Of a stretch of DNA of 42,127 bases, positions 27,118 through 35,006 are shown one piece after another. Both the position numbers and the translations under genes were made by a program. The first letter of the stretch is position 1, and each line of letters starts with the position of its first letter. Origin of the DNA: Nocardia cerradoensis NBRC 101014 (GTDB taxonomy: Bacteria > Actinomycetota > Actinomycetes > Mycobacteriales > Mycobacteriaceae); contig NZ_BAFW01000079.1 in assembly GCF_000308535.1 (NCBI RefSeq), positions 1 to 42,127 of the forward strand, given 5' to 3'. Under the pieces are notes generated by a model. It searched no databases. It saw only the letters and a list, made by a program, of their open reading frames with translations, and was not told the DNA's origin.

Positions 27118-27314
27118 GCACCGGGAGGAAATGATAGCCGGTGGGTGCCCAGGTTACCGAATCGGTCCAGCGCGGGCGGGTTCCCGCTGGGTAGATGGGT
27201 TGTCAGCGAAGGTGAACGGTACGCTTTAGGACACTCGGCTGTGCGTGGCCGGTGACAGGGTGGGACCGGAGGCGCACATCGGGTATCGGCATCGGAATAT
27301 CGAGGGGTCTGTCT

Positions 27315-27941
27315 ATGGGAACGAATGCAGGGGGCGCGGGCGCGAAGCAGGACGCGCCGGCTGCCGCGAAGCGTGTCGTGGTGGCCGAGGACGAGGCGCT
27401 CATCCGGATGGACCTTGTGGAGATGCTCTCCGAGGAGGGCTACCAGGTGGTGGGCGAGGCCGGTGACGGCCAGCAGGCGGTCGATCTGGCCGTGGAACTG
27501 CGCCCCGATCTGGTCATCATGGACGTGAAGATGCCGCGGCGCGACGGTATCGATGCCGCCGGTGAAATCGCCTCCAAACGTGTTGCGCCCGTGGTGATTC
27601 TGACCGCTTTCAGCCAGCGTGACCTGGTGGAGCGGGCACGCGACGCGGGTGCGATGGCCTATCTGGTGAAGCCGTTCACGAAATCGGATCTGGTGCCGGC
27701 GATCGAGTTGGCGGCCAGCCGTTTTCACGAGATCTCGGCGCTGGAGCAGGAGGTCGCGAACCTCTCCGACCGCCTGGAGACCCGCAAACTGGTCGAGCGC
27801 GCGAAGGGCGTGCTGATGCAGACGCAGGGGCTGTCGGAACCGCAGGCGTTCAAGTGGATCCAGCGCACCGCGATGGATCGCCGCACCACCATGAAGGCGG
27901 TCGCGGAGGTCGTCCTGGACAATCTCGCGCCGAAGTCCTGA
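27315..27941 (+). CDS. pdtaR: ANTAR-domain response regulator, PdtaR type
   Basis: The 208-residue protein has a receiver domain (about 20-140) with acidic pocket EDE at 25-27, phospho-acceptor Asp70 in LVIMDVKMPRRDG, Thr97 and Lys119, then a short coiled segment (ISALEQEVANLSDRLETRK) and a C-terminal ANTAR domain (about 155-206: LVERAKGVLMQTQGL, AFKWIQRTAMDRRTTM). ANTAR proteins bind paired hairpins in RNA and prevent early transcription termination after phosphorylation by a histidine kinase; the M. tuberculosis relative Rv1626 is paired with PdtaS. No kinase is in the window. ATG at 27315 follows GAGGGG; an upstream in-frame start adds an unlike N-terminus. A terminator hairpin follows at 27949. 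Confidence 0.94.
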   Translation: MGTNAGGAGAKQDAPAAAKRVVVAEDEALIRMDLVEMLSEEGYQVVGEAGDGQQAVDLAVELRPDLVIMDVKMPRRDGIDAAGEIASKRVAPVVILTAFSQRDLVERARDAGAMAYLVKPFTKSDLVPAIELAASRFHEISALEQEVANLSDRLETRKLVERAKGVLMQTQGLSEPQAFKWIQRTAMDRRTTMKAVAEVVLDNLAPKS

Positions 27942-27948
27942 TCGCCGC

Positions 27949-27966
27949 TGCGCGGTCGGCCGCGCA
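27949..27966 (+). terminator. Hairpin after pdtaR
   Basis: TGCGCGG (27949-27955) pairs with CCGCGCA (27960-27966) around a TCGG loop, seven bases after the pdtaR stop. It has no T-run. The rest of the 202-base gap holds only the polA -10 box. Confidence 0.5.
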
Positions 27967-28130
27967 TCGGGTGCCGGCCGCGCCGGTCGAGCGTGGGCAC
28001 GACACAGCCACCCGGTCCCGTGGGGCGGGTGTGGCGTGCGTGACAGCGGGCCGCCGGATCCGCGTGGGCGAATTCGAACGCGACACAGGCCGGTCCGTGC
28101 CCGGTGGCCGGGGATGTCGGTGCTTGTCCC

Positions 28131-28136
28131 TAGACT
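28131..28136 (+). promoter_or_regulatory. polA: -10 box TAGACT, leaderless start of polA
   Basis: TAGACT ends seven bases before the polA GTG at 28144, and no ribosome site is present. Confidence 0.55.
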
Positions 28137-28143
28137 CTGTGCC

Positions 28144-30925
28144 GTGACTCCAGCCTCCACCGATCAGCGTCAGGGCAGTGTGTCGTCCACCACCGCCGCA
28201 GCGGCAGTGCCGAAAGCCGGCAGTACGGCGGCGGGTGCCCCCGGCGAGCGTCCCACGCTGTTGTTGCTGGACGGCCATTCCCTGGCCTACCGCGCCTTCT
28301 ACGCGCTACCGGCGGAGAACTTCAAGACCGTCACCGGACAGACGACCAACGCCGTCTACGGCTTCACCGCCATGCTGATCAACCTGCTGCGCGACGAGCG
28401 GCCGACCCATGTGGCGGCGGCGTTCGACGTCAGCCGGAAGACCTTCCGGGTCGAGGCCTACCCGGAGTACAAGGCCAACCGCATCTCCACGCCCGACGAA
28501 TTCCGCGGACAGGTGGAGATCACCCAGGAGGTGCTCGGCGCGCTCGGCATCCCGGTGATGGCCATCGAGGGCTACGAGGCCGACGACATCATCGCCACCC
28601 TCGCGACTCAGGCTGTGCCGCAAGGCTTCCGGGTGCTCATCGTCACCGGCGACCGCGATTCGCTGCAACTGGTCAACCCCGATGTCACCGTGCTGTACCC
28701 GAAGAAGGGCGTCTCCGAGCTCACCCGGTTCACACCGGAGGCGGTCGAGGAGAAGTACGGCCTGACCCCGGCCCAGTATCCGGATTTCGCGGCCCTGCGT
28801 GGCGACCCGAGCGACAATCTGCCCGGCATTCCGGGCGTGGGGGAGAAGACGGCGACCAAGTGGATTCGCGAATTCGGCGACCTGCCCGGTCTGGTGGAGC
28901 GGGTCGACGAGGTACGCGGCAAGGTGGGCGACGCGCTGCGCGCGAACCTGTCCAGTGTGGTGCTCAACCGGCAGCTCACCGAGATGGTCAAGGATGTTCC
29001 GCTGCCGTACACCCCGGAGCAGCTCGCCCAGCAGCCGTGGGATCGCGACAAGATCCACCGCCTGTTCGACGATCTCGAGTTCCGGGTGCTGCGGGACCGG
29101 CTGTTCGAGACGCTGGCGCCGCCGGAGCCGGAGGCCGAGAGCGGTTTCGAGATCAGCGGCGGCCCGGTCGCACCCGGCGCCGCCGCGGACTGGCTGGCCG
29201 AGCATGCGAAAGCCGGTGCACGCCACGGCGTTTCGATCGTGGGGACGACCACGCCCGTGCAGGGTGATGTGAAGGCGATCGCGATCGCCGCCGCCGACGG
29301 GGAGGGTGGCTACTTCGACGTGGTCGCGCTCGACCCCCGAGGACGAGCTCGCCATCGGTCGCTGGCTCGCCGACGCCGACGACCCGAAGGCCGTGCACGA
29401 GGCCAAGGCGGCCATCCACGCCCTGCGCGGGCGCGGCTGGCGGCTGGCCGGGCTCACCAGCGACACCGCGCTCGCGGCCTATCTGGTCCGGCCCGGGCAG
29501 CGCACCTTCAATCTCGACGATCTGTCGTTGCGGTACCTGTCGCGGGAGTTGCGGGTCGAAGCCGCCGAGGACGCCCAGCTGTCGCTGCTCGACGACGAGG
29601 ACCAGGTCGACACCGAACTGGCCCAGGCCGAGATTTTGCGCGCCCGCGCCGTGGCCGACCTGGCCGAGGCGTTCGACACCGAACTCGACCGCATCGAATC
29701 CGTGCCGCTGCTCACCGAGATGGAACTGCCGCTGCTGGGTGTGCTGGCCGAACTCGAGCACGCCGGCATCGCCGTCGACTGCGACAAACTGGACGAGTTG
29801 CAGCGCGAATTCGCCGACCGGGTGGCCTCGGCCGCGGACGCGGCCTACGAGGTGATCGGTAAGCAGATCAACCTGGGTTCGCCGAAACAGTTGCAGGTGG
29901 TGCTGTTCGACGAGCTGGATATGCCCAAGACGAAGCGGACCAAGACCGGTTACACCACCGATGCCGACGCGCTCGAGTCGCTGTTCGAGAAGACCCAGCA
30001 TCCCTTCCTCGAACATCTGCTGGCGCACCGCGACGCGACCCGCCTCAAGGTCACCGTGGACGGGCTGCTGAAGTCGGTCGCCGACGACGGCCGCATCCAC
30101 ACCACGTTCAACCAGACCATCGCCGCCACCGGCCGGTTGTCCTCGACCGAGCCGAATCTGCAGAACATCCCGATCCGCACCGACACGGGCCGGCGCATTC
30201 GCGACACCTTCGTCGTCGGCCCCGGCTACGAATCGCTGATGACGGCGGACTACAGCCAGATCGAGATGCGCATCATGGCGCACCTGTCCAAGGACGCGGG
30301 ACTGATCGAGGCGTTCAACTCCGGCGAGGACCTGCACAGCTTCGTCGCGTCCAAGGCCTTCGACATCCCGATCGCCGATGTGCACCCCGAGATGCGCCGC
30401 CGGATCAAGGCGATGTCCTACGGCCTGGCCTACGGCTTGTCCGCGTACGGGCTCTCGCAGCAACTGCGGATCAGCGCCGAGGAGGCGAAGGCGCAGATGG
30501 AGGTCTACTTCTCCCGTTTCGGCGCGATTCGCGACTATCTGCGCGACGCGGTGGACCAGGCGCGCAAGGTCGGCTACACCGAGACGCTGTTCGGCCGTCG
30601 CCGCTATCTGCCCGACCTGGATTCCAGCAACCGCCAGCGTCGCGAGGCCGCCGAGCGGATGGCGCTCAACGCGCCCATCCAGGGCACCGCCGCCGACATC
30701 ATCAAGGTCGCGATGATCAACACCCAGGCCGCCATCGCCGAGGCGGGTCTGCGTTCGCGCATGCTGCTGCAGATCCACGACGAACTCGTCTTCGAGGTCG
30801 CCGCGGGCGAGCGGGAGGCACTGGAATCGCTTGCCCGCGAACAGATGTCGAGCGCCATCGACCTGTCGGTTCCGCTCGAGGTCTCCGTCGGCGTGGGCCG
30901 CAGCTGGGACTCGGCCGCGCACTGA
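28144..30925 (+). CDS. polA: DNA polymerase I, interrupted by an apparent +1 base frameshift at 29334-29338
   Basis: PolI removes primers and fills gaps in replication and repair. Residues 1-397 carry the 5'-3' exonuclease: LLLLDGHSLAYRAFYALPAE, IEGYEADDIIATLA, VTGDRDSLQLV and the helix-hairpin-helix DPSDNLPGIPGVGEKTA. The frame then fails at a run of five C; removing one C restores VVALDPEDELAIGRWL and a 926-residue protein, close to the 904 of M. tuberculosis PolA. The second frame holds the inactive 3'-5' exonuclease-like domain and the polymerase: motif A DYSQIEMR (Asp702 in corrected numbering), motif B with Lys755 and YGLAYG, and motif C HDE at 878-880. Tyr759 is at the ribose-selectivity position that gives dideoxynucleotide acceptance. 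As read, only the exonuclease half would be made from the GTG at 28144. A sequence error is the likeliest cause. Confidence 0.92.
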
Positions 30926-31057
30926 TCGGGGCGCCGAGCGAGCCCGCTCACCCGTCGCCGCCGTGCTCGGAGCTGTGTGCGGAGGGGAGATCGGTGATCG
31001 CCGCGGTGTCGCACCGGGGATCCGCGCCGGTCGGCCCGCGCTCGACCGGCGGCATCG

Positions 31058-31063
31058 TAGGGT
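31058..31063 (+). promoter_or_regulatory. -10 box TAGGGT, leaderless start of the methyltransferase gene
   Basis: TAGGGT ends six bases before the ATG at 31070. No Shine-Dalgarno sequence lies between them. Confidence 0.5.
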
Positions 31064-31069
31064 GGCGCG

Positions 31070-31714
31070 ATGGGTGCATGGGACTGGGATCACAACGCTT
31101 TCTATCACCGGACGCTGCTACGACAGCTGCCGCAGCATTGTGAGCGGATCCTCGAAGTCGGTTGCGGGGCAGGCGCTTTGGCGGCCGAGCTGGCGCGGCG
31201 TGCCGACCGCGTCGACGCGGTGGACCGGTCGGCGGAGATGATCGAGGCCGCGCGCCGCGTCGTTCCGGACAATGTCGCCTGCGCGCAGGCCGACATACTC
31301 GGGCATCCGCTGCCGGAGGCCGCCTACGACGCCGTCGTATCGCTCACCACCCTCCATCACATGCCCCTCGAACAGGTGCTGCCGCGCCTCGCGCACACGC
31401 TGCGGCCGGGTGGGGTGCTCGCGGTGATCGCGCTGCCGCGGGCCGATCCACTGCGTGAACTGCCCGCCGAAGTCACGGCGGCACTCGCGCACCGCGCCTT
31501 CGGCCTCACTTTCGCGGCGCTGCGCGCAACGGGCCGCGGCACCTGGTACGCCCACGAACCCACGCATGCGGCGATGCCGGTCGTGCTCGATCCGCCACTC
31601 ACCACGCGCGAGGTCGCTCGCCGGGCGCGCGACATCCTGCCGGGCGCGCGGGTGCGCCGACTGGTGTTCTGGCGCTATCTGTTGCGGTGGGACAAGCCCG
31701 GGCAACTGCGGTGA
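31070..31714 (+). CDS. Class I SAM-dependent methyltransferase
   Basis: The 214-residue protein has the Rossmann-type SAM site: motif I ILEVGCGAGALAAEL, the acidic residue ending strand 2 in VDAVDRS, ADILGHPLPEAAYDAVVSLTTLHHM (motifs II-III) and LRPGGVLAVIALPR (post-motif). The N-terminus WDWDHNAFYHRTLLRQLP is typical of small methyltransferases in actinobacteria. The C-terminal 60 residues end with VRRLVFWRYLLRWDKPGQ. The methyl acceptor is not evident. It starts a stretch that departs from mycobacterial gene order, where rpsA follows polA. Confidence 0.88.
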   Translation: MGAWDWDHNAFYHRTLLRQLPQHCERILEVGCGAGALAAELARRADRVDAVDRSAEMIEAARRVVPDNVACAQADILGHPLPEAAYDAVVSLTTLHHMPLEQVLPRLAHTLRPGGVLAVIALPRADPLRELPAEVTAALAHRAFGLTFAALRATGRGTWYAHEPTHAAMPVVLDPPLTTREVARRARDILPGARVRRLVFWRYLLRWDKPGQLR

Positions 31715-32121
31715 CGACACGCCGAACCTGTCCGCGGCGCAACCTGTGGACCCGCTGTGGCCTGCGCGAATGCGGCGCTCACCACGGCACTGTCCGTTGG
31801 CATACCGTTCACTCGAAAATGTGACGAAGTTACTCGTTGGTTCCGCCGCAATATTGTTGCCATCGTCGCGACGAGTCCATATTCTCGAAGCCGTGCCGAA
31901 TCCCGCCGCAAGCCACAGCGCCGCGCGCAACGTCGCCGACCGCGACCGCGTGGTGCGCCTTCCGCTTACCGCGATGGTGGCTGCGGCGCGACTTCTCGTA
32001 GTACCTCGCCGTAGCGGGAGCTGATTCGGACCGGCCCCCTCGCTGCGGCCGTTGACAAGTGTTTGCGCTGGTCCCCTTCTGTCATCCGACCAACGACAAA
32101 GCTTCGGGAAGACCTAGTCCA
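31715..32121 (+). other. 407-base gene-poor, partly AT-rich spacer with a possible small reading frame
   Basis: Bases 31800-31905 are clearly AT-richer than their surroundings (AATATTGTTGCC, CCATATTCTCG). A GTG at 31893 opens a 43-residue frame (MPNPAASHSAARNVADRDRV, then RLPLTAMVAAARLLVVPRRS) to a stop at 32022-32024. Third-position GC is only about 72 percent, lower than in real neighbours. TTGACA at 32052-32057 could be a -35 box for the next gene. I recognise no family in either strand. Confidence 0.4.
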
Positions 32122-32550
32122 ATGACGATCACTATCGATACACATGCCTTCATCGCGGCCGCGCCCAAGGGGCTGCGCGCCGAATCCGCCGACCTGACGC
32201 CCGCGGAGTTCTACGACCGCTACTGCGCGCACACCGGCCCGGTCAAGCTCAGCGACTGGGCGCGGGCCGAACAGCGGGCGACCTATACCGCCACCATCGA
32301 ACTGGCCGGACATGCGCGGACCGTGGTGTCCGCGGGTAGCCCGGTCGCCGCGTTGACCTCGGCGCTCTACGACGAGGGCTACCCGGTGGAGATTCTGCAG
32401 TTCCACCAGCGGCGTACCGGCAGCGGCACCGCCACCTTCGTGCAGTGCGAATGCAACGGCCGTCGAGGCTGGGGCGCCGCGCTCGCCGGAGACGGACCGG
32501 AGTCGACGGTCCGGGCCATGATCGCCGGCCTCAACAAACTCGGGAACTGA
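32122..32550 (+). CDS. Stand-alone LeuA-type allosteric (LeuA_dimer) domain protein
   Basis: The 142-residue protein resembles only the C-terminal regulatory part of 2-isopropylmalate synthase. It has the linker piece LTPAEFYDRYCAHTGPVKLSDW, then the regulatory fold: VSAGSPVAALTSALYDEGYP, VEILQFHQRRTGSGTATFVQ and the closing RGWGAALAGDGPESTVRAMI. In LeuA this domain binds leucine at a dimer interface and inhibits the enzyme. No catalytic TIM barrel is present here or just upstream, so it may regulate another enzyme, bind leucine by itself or be a relic. ATG at 32122 has a weak GGGAAG upstream; an in-frame GTG at 32059 is possible. A perfect 16-pair hairpin follows. Confidence 0.75.
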   Translation: MTITIDTHAFIAAAPKGLRAESADLTPAEFYDRYCAHTGPVKLSDWARAEQRATYTATIELAGHARTVVSAGSPVAALTSALYDEGYPVEILQFHQRRTGSGTATFVQCECNGRRGWGAALAGDGPESTVRAMIAGLNKLGN

Positions 32551-32585
32551 GCCGAACTCGGCAACCGAGCCGACACGCGAAAAGG

Positions 32586-32630
32586 CCGGTGCCGCATCCC
32601 GTTTCGTGAGGAATCGGGATGCGGCACCGG
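32586..32630. terminator. Perfect 16-bp hairpin between convergent genes (bidirectional terminator)
   Basis: CCGGTGCCGCATCCCG (32586-32601) is the exact complement of 32615-32630, with a 13-base loop. On the reverse strand it is followed by CCTTTTCG, giving a U-tract for the thioredoxin transcript; on the forward strand the tail is GC-rich. It serves the LeuA-domain gene and trxA together. Confidence 0.85.
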
Positions 32631-32640
32631 TTCGGGCGGG

Positions 32641-33006
32641 TCAGCCCTGCTGCTGTTCGGCGAGTTGCTTGCGCACCTCTTCCATATCGAGCGCCTTCAC
32701 CTGGGAGACCAGATCCTCGAGCGCGGCCGGCGGCAGTGCGCCCGGCTGCGCGAAGACCAGGACACCCTCGCGGAAGGCCATGATCGTGGGGATGGAGCGG
32801 ATGTTGGCGGCGGCGGCGAGGCTCTGCTCGGCCTCGGTGTCGACCTTGCCGTGGACGACATCAGGATGCTGTTCCGAGGACGCCTCGAAAGTGGGCGCGA
32901 ACGCCTTGCAGGGCCCGCACCAATCGGCCCAGAAATCGACGAGGACGACGTCGTTTCCGGTCACAATCTCGTCGAAGTTCTGCGCGGTCAGGGTCTGGGT
33001 GGCCAT
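32641..33006 (-). CDS. trxA: Thioredoxin
   Basis: The 121-residue protein is a classical thioredoxin with the active site WCGPC (Cys30, Cys33) after VDFWAD, the cis-Pro loop RSIPTIMAF and FREGVLVFAQPGALP. It reduces disulfides in ribonucleotide reductase, peroxiredoxins and other targets; the bcp peroxiredoxin in this window could be a partner. A C-terminal helix (DMEEVRKQLAEQQQG) extends it slightly beyond the usual 105-110 residues. ATG at 33006 follows GAGAGGA on the reverse strand; the longer frame upstream lacks similarity. No thioredoxin reductase lies nearby. The 2H phosphoesterase gene is 76 bases upstream on the same strand. Confidence 0.95.
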   Translation of the reverse strand: MATQTLTAQNFDEIVTGNDVVLVDFWADWCGPCKAFAPTFEASSEQHPDVVHGKVDTEAEQSLAAAANIRSIPTIMAFREGVLVFAQPGALPPAALEDLVSQVKALDMEEVRKQLAEQQQG

Positions 33007-33082
33007 GGGTTCCTCTCGTGTCGTTGTCTGCGGTGCAACGCGGGACGCTGCGCATATCTTCCGTGCGGCCGGCGTCCGCGGC

Positions 33083-33604
33083 TCAACTGTGGTCCCCACC
33101 CCCTGGGGCGATCGGCCACTCGATCCGCCGATCACCGTCCCACCGCCGAATACCCACCACGGTAGCCGCAAAATCCCGCTCGGCGGCCACCGCGTCGATC
33201 GCCGCGGGCCAGTGCTCCGGTCTCACCCGTCGCGCCAGCGTCACATGCGGGGTCCACGCGTCCGGGCACATGTTCGCCGGAACGCCGGGACATGCGTCGA
33301 CGACCGCCGCGATGCGCCGTTGCATCGTCAGCAGGTCCTCGGTGGGCACCACCAGCCGTACCAGAATCGGATGGCGGGCGCCGAATATCAGCAGCCCGCC
33401 GAGCCTGATCGGGAGTGGCTCGAACGGCAGGGCGGCCAGTGTCCTGTCCAGTCGCGGCCAGATCTCGCGGGCGACCGCGGCGCTGATGTGCGGCCGGTGT
33501 GGCGGTGTGGGACTGTGCATTCCGGCTTCGGCCAGCATGCGCCACTGCCGGCGAATCTCGGCCTCCGCCGCCTCGTCGAGCACCAACTCCACCGACTGCA
33601 CCAT
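33083..33604 (-). CDS. 2'-5' RNA ligase family (2H phosphoesterase) protein
   Basis: The 173-residue protein has the two His-x-Ser/Thr motifs of 2H phosphoesterases, HIS in HRPHISAAVA and HVT in TPHVTLARRV, about 80 residues apart, with the intervening strand IFGARHPILVRLVVPTE. Members hydrolyse cyclic phosphodiesters or join RNA ends with 2'-5' bonds; this small bacterial LigT/ThpR-like form has no assigned substrate. The start at 33604 begins MVQSVELVLDEAAEAEIRRQ, the expected N-terminal strand and helix. It probably has its own promoter (TAAGTT on the reverse strand, ten bases before the ATG). It lies 76 bases upstream of trxA and could be co-transcribed with it. Confidence 0.85.
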   Translation of the reverse strand: MVQSVELVLDEAAEAEIRRQWRMLAEAGMHSPTPPHRPHISAAVAREIWPRLDRTLAALPFEPLPIRLGGLLIFGARHPILVRLVVPTEDLLTMQRRIAAVVDACPGVPANMCPDAWTPHVTLARRVRPEHWPAAIDAVAAERDFAATVVGIRRWDGDRRIEWPIAPGGGDHS

Positions 33605-33705
33605 GATTCAGGCCAACTTACGCGCGGGGATCGCGCGTGGGCGTCGATTACCCGACTTCGGCCGGCGGTCCCGGGCCCGCGGTGGGCTCGGTGACGCGCC
33701 ACCCA

Positions 33706-33711
33706 TAGGGT
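33706..33711 (+). promoter_or_regulatory. -10 box TAGGGT for the dehydrogenase gene
   Basis: TAGGGT ends six bases before a GTG at 33718 that is in frame with the dehydrogenase. It may start a leaderless longer form, or a 54-base leader to the GTG at 33772, which has its own AGAGGAG ribosome site. Confidence 0.45.
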
Positions 33712-33771
33712 GACCCGGTGTGCCGGGCCGCGGACCGGCCGGGACGGGGTGCGAGCAGAGGAGTGAGCGCG

Positions 33772-34854
33772 GTGGATTCGCGGCGGGTGGTGCGGCTGGG
33801 GCTGATCGAGGGCGACGGCATCGGGCCGGAGGTGGTACAGGCGACCCGGGCGGTGGTGGACGAGGCGCTCGCCGCGGCCGGCGCGGCGACGCCCGAGTGG
33901 GTCGAACTGCCGATCGGGCATGCGGCCATCGCCGAATGCGGGGAACCCCTGCCGGAAACCACGCTGTCCGCTCTGGCCGATCTCGACGCCTGGATTCTCG
34001 GTCCGCACGACAACGTCTCCTACGCGCCGCACCACCGCGTCGGGGCTCCGCCGGGCGGGGCGATCCGCAAACGCTTCGGCCTGTACGCGAATATCCGCCC
34101 GGCTCGGACCTTTCCAGGGGTGCGGGCGGCCGCGACCGACATCGATCTGGTGATCGTGCGCGAGAACAGCGAGGGCTTCTACGCCGACCGCAACATGTTC
34201 GCCGGTTCGGGCGAATTCCGGCCCACCGCCGATGTGGCGATGGCCGTGGCCGTGATCACCCGGGCCGCCTGCGAACGCATCGCGCATCAGGCCTGTGCCC
34301 TCGCGGCCGCGCGGAGCGGCCGGTTGACGATCGTGCACAAGGCGAATGTGCTGCCGATGACGATGGGTCTGTTCCGCGACGTGTGCTGGGAGGTGGCGGC
34401 CGGCTACTCGGGCGTCGAGGTGAACGACGAACATGTCGACGCCGCGGCGGCCCATCTGGTCCGGGCGCCCGGTGACTACGACGTCCTGGTGACCGAGAAC
34501 CTGTTCGGCGACATACTTTCCGACCTCGCGGGGGAGCTCGCCGGTTCGCTGGGCCTGGCCGCCTCGCTGAACTGCTCGGCCGACAAGGCGATGGCGCAGG
34601 CGGTGCACGGCGCGGCCCCCGCGCTGGCGGGACGCAACCGCGCGAATCCGGGCGCCCTGCAACTGTCGGCCGCGATGCTGCTGCGCTGGCTGGGCACCCG
34701 GGACGGCGATCCGGCACTGCTCGGCGCGGGCGACCGGATCGAGCGGGCGGTGGCGGCGACCCTGGCGGCCGGTATCGCCACCGCCGACCTCGGCGGACTG
34801 GCCTCGACCAGTGAATTCACCGAGCAGGTCCGGGCCCGCGTGCATCGCCGATGA
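33772..34854 (+). CDS. Isocitrate/isopropylmalate dehydrogenase family protein
   Basis: The 360-residue protein is a beta-decarboxylating dehydrogenase of the LeuB/tartrate dehydrogenase group: LIEGDGIGPEVV, ILGPHDNVSYAPHH, RKRFGLYANIRPAR, IDLVIVRENSEGFYADR, the catalytic Lys in HKANVLPMTMGLFRDV and the metal-binding TENLFGDILSDLAGELAG. It oxidises a 2-hydroxy-3-carboxy acid with NAD(P) and metal; whether the substrate is isopropylmalate, homoisocitrate or tartrate cannot be told. Start choice is uncertain: GTG at 33772 has AGAGGAG eight bases upstream, while GTG at 33718 follows a TAGGGT box by six bases but adds an Arg/Gly-rich stretch without similarity. An orphan LeuA regulatory domain lies 1.2 kb upstream. 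Confidence 0.88.
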   Translation: MDSRRVVRLGLIEGDGIGPEVVQATRAVVDEALAAAGAATPEWVELPIGHAAIAECGEPLPETTLSALADLDAWILGPHDNVSYAPHHRVGAPPGGAIRKRFGLYANIRPARTFPGVRAAATDIDLVIVRENSEGFYADRNMFAGSGEFRPTADVAMAVAVITRAACERIAHQACALAAARSGRLTIVHKANVLPMTMGLFRDVCWEVAAGYSGVEVNDEHVDAAAAHLVRAPGDYDVLVTENLFGDILSDLAGELAGSLGLAASLNCSADKAMAQAVHGAAPALAGRNRANPGALQLSAAMLLRWLGTRDGDPALLGAGDRIERAVAATLAAGIATADLGGLASTSEFTEQVRARVHRR

Positions 34855-34932
34855 ATCGGCGTGTACCCCTGCCGCCGGTCGCGGCGCGCATTAACCTTCG
34901 GTAACCGACCGGCGCATCCTGTGCCGATCGCC

Positions 34933-34938
34933 TAGATT
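34933..34938 (+). promoter_or_regulatory. -10 box TAGATT for the amino-acid ABC transporter operon
   Basis: TAGATT lies before the solute-binding protein gene. A transcript from about 34944 would have a leader of some 60 bases to the GTG at 35007, with CGGAGGG at 34997-35002. Upstream, TTAACC-TTC-GGTAAC (34891-34904) forms an inverted repeat that could be an operator. Confidence 0.4.
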
Positions 34939-35006
34939 TCCGAATGGCTGCATTGCTACACGGCGACCCGCCCGCGGGGGCGGGTCGCGCGAATACGGAG
35001 GGCCGC

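Noticed and set aside
26917..27121. Short reverse-strand proteins spanning the tRNA (MAELADATVSKTV type)
   Set aside because: The first half is a translation of tRNA-Leu, a common false call. Only the part beyond the tRNA has family similarity, and it is treated as a pseudogene.
29334..29338. Programmed ribosomal frameshift in polA
   Set aside because: There is no slippery heptamer or downstream pseudoknot that I can point to, and the product of the unshifted frame has no meaning. A sequence error in the C run is simpler.
29153..31108. 651-codon reverse-strand open frame opposite polA
   Set aside because: Antisense to the polymerase motifs; no recognisable domain.
33388..34845. 485-codon reverse-strand frame opposite the dehydrogenase gene
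   Set aside because: Shadow of the LeuB-like gene on the plus strand, with no family motif.
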